A stretch of 64,000 nt of DNA from VRUE01 sp963805475 (lineage in GTDB: Bacteria > Actinomycetota > Thermoleophilia > Solirubrobacterales > 70-9), in NCBI GenBank assembly GCA_963805475.1, contig CAWDUO010000006.1, positions 186,001-250,000 on the forward strand, given 5' to 3'. Position 1 is the first letter of the stretch, and every line of letters begins with the position of its first letter. A program made the translations under genes and the position numbers. Positions 60,611 to 64,000 of the stretch are shown piece after piece. The notes below the pieces were generated by a model, which saw nothing but the letters and a program-made list of their open reading frames with translations, was not told the DNA's origin and did no database searches.

Positions 60611-61168
60611 ATGGGATTCCTGGCAGTACTCGATGCCAACGTGCTCCTCCCCGCTCCCCTGCGGGACACGCTGCTGCGCCTGGCGGAGGCCGAGCTCTAC
60701 GTGCCCAAATGGAGCGACCGCATCCTCGCCGAGCTCGCCAAAAACCTCGTGGAGAGCGATCGAACGGACAGCGAGCGAGCCGCGCTGGTGACAGCGGCCA
60801 TGCGGGAGGCATTCCCGGAGGCGATGACGCTCGAGTCTCTTGTCTCGACCATCGAACCGGCGATGACCAACGATCCGAAGGACCGTCATGTACTGGCCGC
60901 GGCCGTCGGCGCCGGCGCCCAGGTCGTCGTCACCAACAATCTCAGGGATTTCCCGCCCGACGCGTGCGGCCCGCTCGGCATCGAGGCTTTGAGCCCTGAC
61001 GACTTCCTGATCGACCTCTACCACCTCGAGCCCGCCACCACGCTGCGTGCCATATCGGACCAAGCCGCCGCTCTCACCAAGCCGCCCCTTACCCCGCTCC
61101 AAGTCCTCGACTACATAGCCAGGGACGCCCCCGACTTCGCGGAACTGATTCGCAACGACCTTCCGTAG
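60611..61168 (+). CDS. PIN-domain toxin of the PIN_3 group
   Basis: A 185-residue protein, longer than VapC toxins. The N-terminus FLAVLDANVLLPAPLRDTLL and LYVPKWSDRILAELAKNLVE are typical of the PIN_3 group, with Asp near residue 8, Glu near 43, and DPKDRHVLAAAVGAGAQVVV then TNNLRDFP near 95-115. A C-terminal helical part (PPLTPLQVLDYIARDAPDFA) completes it. Paired with the excisionase-type antitoxin upstream. Target unknown. Confidence 0.88.
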   Translation: MGFLAVLDANVLLPAPLRDTLLRLAEAELYVPKWSDRILAELAKNLVESDRTDSERAALVTAAMREAFPEAMTLESLVSTIEPAMTNDPKDRHVLAAAVGAGAQVVVTNNLRDFPPDACGPLGIEALSPDDFLIDLYHLEPATTLRAISDQAAALTKPPLTPLQVLDYIARDAPDFAELIRNDLP

Positions 61169-61213
61169 ATCGGCGACCACCCCTCGGCGTCACGCAGTGG
61201 GACCACCGGGCAA

Positions 61214-61268
61214 CTACTTCGAGTTGTCGGCGTAACGCAGATAGCTCGCTTCAGCTCGCCCGCCACAC
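61214..61268 (-). pseudogene. remnant of a paralogue of the 57216-57644 gene
   Basis: The last 14 codons, RAEASYLRYADNSK and TAG, match the C-terminus RAEAIYLRYADSSK of the gene at 57216-57644. Most base differences are at third codon positions, so the copy was selected as protein before decay. Upstream of these codons similarity is lost, and the rest of 61169-61385 holds no gene. Confidence 0.6.
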
Positions 61269-61385
61269 CGAGAGAACAGGAAGGCGATCACCCACCTCGA
61301 ATACCTGGGTGTTGGGCGGGTTACCGCTCTGGGCTCAACGCGACGACGTAGGAAATTTCTCGCTTGGGGGAGCGAGGTCGAGATC

Positions 61386-62054
61386 ATGCGCCCTCCGCCC
61401 CCCGACTCCCCCGCCCCGATGCTGACCCTTTTGAAGGGGGGCGATCCGAAGGCGGACGATTCCCTGCCGCAGTCGGGCCTCGTGCCGCTGTCGTCACCCG
61501 GGGGCAGCTGGGAGAAGCGCCCGCACGTACGCACGCTGGCGCGGCGCCCTGGCGATCACGTTGAGTTTTGGAGCTTTGAAGCCGTTGGAACGTTGCGCTC
61601 ACTCCGCCGTGAGGCGCGAGAGCACGGCGTCAATCCCGACACGGCGGTCTCGATCGTCTGCGAGCGACGTTTGGCCTGCGCTCAGCTAGAGACCCTCGAC
61701 CTCTCTCCAGCGCTTGCCGCAGTTGAGCAGGCCGCTGCTGCCGCGGAAGCGCCGCTCTCCATGTGGGCGGCGAACCGCGCCTATCTCCGTCATTTGCGCC
61801 ACGGCGATCCGCTAGAGCGAGCCTCCCAAGTTCCCCTCAGCGTCCCGCAGGCCGCTGTGCCGATTCGACTCCTTGAGCACCTCGGCGAACGCGAAATCCT
61901 CGACATCCCACTTGAGCGGGCAGAGTTCGCAGAGGCCCTGCGCTGGGAGATCGCGGCCCTGTGCGCCGGCAAGCTCATCGGTGAGTGGGCGTACGGCATC
62001 GCGCTGGCGGCGCTGGTAGGCCGCGGCACCCTCGCCGCTGCCGGTGCGAGCTAG
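61386..62054 (+). CDS. uncharacterised protein, partner of the 438-residue gene
   Basis: A 222-residue frame with good GC third-position bias, so likely real. No known motif is visible. It has a helix-rich middle (LETLDLSPALAAVEQAAAAA, ANRAYLRHLRHGDPLERASQ) and a C-terminal hydrophobic helix (LIGEWAYGIALAALVG). An ATG eleven codons later (MLTLLKGGDPKADD) is an alternative start. It converges with the 438-residue gene and the two stops share the bases CTAG. The pair may be a module; function unknown. Confidence 0.55.
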   Translation: MRPPPPDSPAPMLTLLKGGDPKADDSLPQSGLVPLSSPGGSWEKRPHVRTLARRPGDHVEFWSFEAVGTLRSLRREAREHGVNPDTAVSIVCERRLACAQLETLDLSPALAAVEQAAAAAEAPLSMWAANRAYLRHLRHGDPLERASQVPLSVPQAAVPIRLLEHLGEREILDIPLERAEFAEALRWEIAALCAGKLIGEWAYGIALAALVGRGTLAAAGAS

Positions 62055-63367
62055 GCGCGGCGGCGCCAGAGATCGGCAGGCAGCACGGGGGCGACATCGG
62101 CGATCGGCGCTTCTGCAGCGGCTTTCCACCCCCGCTCGAGCGGCCCCAGCTTGAGCCGTTGGCGGCGTTCGGCAGCTCGTACCAGAACCTCGTTTAGGTC
62201 CGCGCGCGCCTCGACCGGGTTGAGACCGAAGAGCGAGCGGGTCAGGCCCTCGGCGACCGAGCGGTTGTGGGCGTGACGGGCGCGCGAGCCTTTCGGAACT
62301 TCGTCAGGCTCGTGGTGTCCACAGTGGCAGGGCTCTTCGGCGAAAAGGCGACGTAGCGGCTTTTCGTCCTCCTCCCCAAGCGCGGTGGTGCCGCGGATCG
62401 TCGGGTGAAGGACGTGCACACCCCAACCCGAGTCTTCATCCTCTTCTTCCTCGTCATCCTTCGGTTCAGGCGGGTCGGGCGGCGGGAAGGGCAGGCGGGT
62501 CCGGCCCCAGCCTTGGCAGGCGACCGCAACCTCGTTTCGAAGTGCCGCCTCCCACAGGCGGCCGAGCCCGGCGACGGCACACGGCGCTCCGGTCTCGGCC
62601 TGTAGGCGAACCGCAAGTTCGCGCACCCGCTGGTACTGAGCGGCGCTCGAGGTGAACTTCCAGACCCAGAGCCAGTAGAGGTCGGCGCCGATCTCGCGGT
62701 AGGCCGCCACAAGCTCGGCGATCACCGCGTCGGTTAGGTTGCGGGCATCGACGGCGATTGCGATTGCGACGCTCCGAGGCGAACCCCCAGAGGCACCATC
62801 TAGCGCCCCGCTCGCCGTGGCGAGCGTGCTGAAATCATGGGCGAGCGCGACGTCAAGGCGGCGACCGGGGCTGAGCGGAGCTTCCTCGCGGACCCGGTGG
62901 TAGGGCGAGAGGAGGATCGTCGCACCGCCCCCGACCTGGACGTTTCGGTGGGCAGCGGCAATATCGCCACGGGCCGAGTCGGAGAGCCGGTTCTCGCTGG
63001 GAGAGAAGGCAAACCGCTGGTCAAGATCAAGGCCGAGGCGGCGAAATTCCCCAGCGCGCTGGGGATCATCGGGGTCGAGCTGGGCGCGCCAGGCCTCGGT
63101 GTCGATCAGCGCACCGGCGCCGCCCTGCACTGCCGCGGCCAATGTCGCTCTCAGGTGCGCCGCACCGCGTATCGAAGTCGCGACGGCGCCAATCGGTCCC
63201 CCGGGTGCGAGCGAGCGCGCAAGCGGCGCGGTCGCTCGACTCACCCACTGGACAAGTGGGCGCGGATTGGCATTCGTGATTTCCGGCACACGCTCATTCT
63301 GCTCGCGCAGGCGGACGCCACCGCTGAGGCGCAGGGGACTGAGCTCGTCGCTAACCAAGGTCGGCAC
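62051..63367 (-). CDS. large uncharacterised protein with barrel-like core and Cys/His cluster
   Basis: A 438-residue protein not recognised. Alternating strands and helices (ATILLSPYHRVREEAPLS, SVAIAIAVDARNLTDAVIAE, ADLYWLWVWKFTSSAAQY, APCAVAGLGRLWEAALR) suggest a TIM-barrel-like fold from about 145 to 290. After it come a Pro-rich and very acidic link (residues 291-312), a Cys/His cluster CHCGHH at 347-352 that could bind a metal, and a charged helical tail. The start codon is GTG; a GTG at 63289 is an alternative. It diverges from an HNH endonuclease with only 21 nt between starts. Confidence 0.6.
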   Translation of the reverse strand: MPTLVSDELSPLRLSGGVRLREQNERVPEITNANPRPLVQWVSRATAPLARSLAPGGPIGAVATSIRGAAHLRATLAAAVQGGAGALIDTEAWRAQLDPDDPQRAGEFRRLGLDLDQRFAFSPSENRLSDSARGDIAAAHRNVQVGGGATILLSPYHRVREEAPLSPGRRLDVALAHDFSTLATASGALDGASGGSPRSVAIAIAVDARNLTDAVIAELVAAYREIGADLYWLWVWKFTSSAAQYQRVRELAVRLQAETGAPCAVAGLGRLWEAALRNEVAVACQGWGRTRLPFPPPDPPEPKDDEEEEDEDSGWGVHVLHPTIRGTTALGEEDEKPLRRLFAEEPCHCGHHEPDEVPKGSRARHAHNRSVAEGLTRSLFGLNPVEARADLNEVLVRAAERRQRLKLGPLERGWKAAAEAPIADVAPVLPADLWRRRA

Positions 63368-63388
63368 CTGCGATTAGGCTCCTCGTCC

Positions 63389-64000
63389 GTGCGGGGTTTC
63401 GTCGCCAACACGGACTTCGACTGGTACCAGTTCCTGCGCGCACGGCCGGAGCTGCGTGAGGTCAACTTCTGGCGACCGAGCCAGGGTCGATTCGGCGCAC
63501 TGCAATCCGGGGAGCTCTTCTTCTTTAAGCTGAAGGCGCCGCACAACGCGATCGGCGGCTTTGGGCTCTTCACGCGGGCAGCCGTCCTCCCCATCTGGGA
63601 GGCCTGGGACGTCTTCGGGCTGGCGAACGGCGTTGCCGATTGCGATTCCCTGCTGGTGAGGTTGGGACGGCTGAGCCACGGTGCGGGCAAGGACATCACC
63701 ATCGACGATTGGATTGGCTGCCTGGCGATCGCCGAGCCAGTCTTCTTCCCTCCAGATAGCTGGGTGCCGACTCCCGCCGACTGGAGCAGGTCGATCGTTT
63801 CCGGAAAGGGCTACGACCTGGCGACCGGTGAGGGACGTCGGCTGTATGAAGCGTGCCTCGAGGCCGCGGCAGCCAGCGAAAGGGCCGCGGAGTGGAGCGC
63901 GGAAGCCCTGTCCGCGGCACGCAGTGGCAAGCCCTTGGAGGTGCGGCCACGGTTGGGACAGGCGACCTTCCGAATTGCGGTCCTCGACGCCTACTCTCGA
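63389..64000 (+). CDS. HNH-type restriction endonuclease, N-terminal part (cut by window edge)
   Basis: An open frame of 204 codons runs off the window end. The N-terminal half, VRGFVANTDFDWYQFLRARP, EVNFWRPSQGRFGALQSGEL, FFFKLKAPHNAIGGFGLF and IGCLAIAEPVFFPPDSWVP, is the conserved leading domain of predicted restriction endonucleases that carry an HNH domain at the C-terminus. The segment before the edge, RPRLGQATFRIAVLDAYSR, is the usual lead-in to the HNH Cys residues. Such enzymes cut modified or foreign DNA in several systems, but target preference is unknown. Start GTG. Confidence 0.8.
   Translation, partial: MRGFVANTDFDWYQFLRARPELREVNFWRPSQGRFGALQSGELFFFKLKAPHNAIGGFGLFTRAAVLPIWEAWDVFGLANGVADCDSLLVRLGRLSHGAGKDITIDDWIGCLAIAEPVFFPPDSWVPTPADWSRSIVSGKGYDLATGEGRRLYEACLEAAAASERAAEWSAEALSAARSGKPLEVRPRLGQATFRIAVLDAYSR

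Overview
The window is very GC-rich, with dense, mostly overlapping genes. It reads as the chromosome of a deep-branching actinobacterium, and the best guess is class Thermoleophilia (Solirubrobacterales-like). Reasons: the actinobacterial block sepIVA/yceD/rpmF/plsX/acpP/rnc/smc, an rpsP-khpA-trmD-rplS cluster, Ku/LigD end joining, and protein sequences rich in Ala, Arg, Glu and Gly with strong G/C third positions. The class assignment is an inference. No rRNA, tRNA, CRISPR array or insertion sequence was found.

Layout. 1-1.4 kb: the tail of a toxin-antitoxin pair and an alpha/beta hydrolase. 1.4-7.1 kb: ilvD, thiD, dprA, comM and yraN. 7.1-24 kb: a long minus-strand housekeeping run, in transcription order rpmB, fakA-like, recG, rsmD, coaD, sepIVA-like, yceD (broken), rpmF, plsX, acpP, rnc, smc, ftsY, ffh, rpsP, khpA, trmD, rplS, lepB, rnhB. 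A VapBC-type pair sits at 24.0-24.7 kb. 24.7-28.3 kb: riboflavin operon ribD-ribE-ribBA-ribH. 28.4-32.1 kb: plus-strand glycosyltransferase, flippase and cation/proton antiporter. 32.1-41.3 kb: K+ channel-like protein, rpe, a zinc ribbon, rsmB, fmt, def, priA, metK, der. 41.3-49.7 kb: an aromatic amino acid/chromosome operon trpS-scpA-scpB-rluB-aroH-hisC-aroG-tyrA-aroA-cmk. 49.8-54.7 kb: a frameshifted MFS exporter, FetAB-type ABC transporter, Ku and LigD polymerase. 54.7-64 kb: an accessory, defence-like region with AbiE-type nucleotidyltransferase/antitoxin, XRE and winged-helix regulators, decayed nucleotidyltransferase copies, an excisionase-type antitoxin with PIN toxin, two large uncharacterised genes, and an HNH endonuclease cut by the window edge.

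Three things stand out. First, the SMC protein is about 780 residues and appears to lack the hinge and much of the coiled coil, although its partners scpA and scpB are present. Second, several families of palindromic elements are scattered through operons and even inside reading frames (ribD twice, the flippase twice); one family keeps an identical 20-nt loop while the 8-bp stem is entirely different but perfectly paired. Third, several genes carry single-base frameshifts (yceD, a methyltransferase, a zinc ribbon, an MFS exporter, the C-terminus of ribD), so either the assembly has residual indels or recent decay is common. The right-hand end holds the best candidate for an undescribed system: a convergent pair of unknown genes next to an HNH endonuclease.
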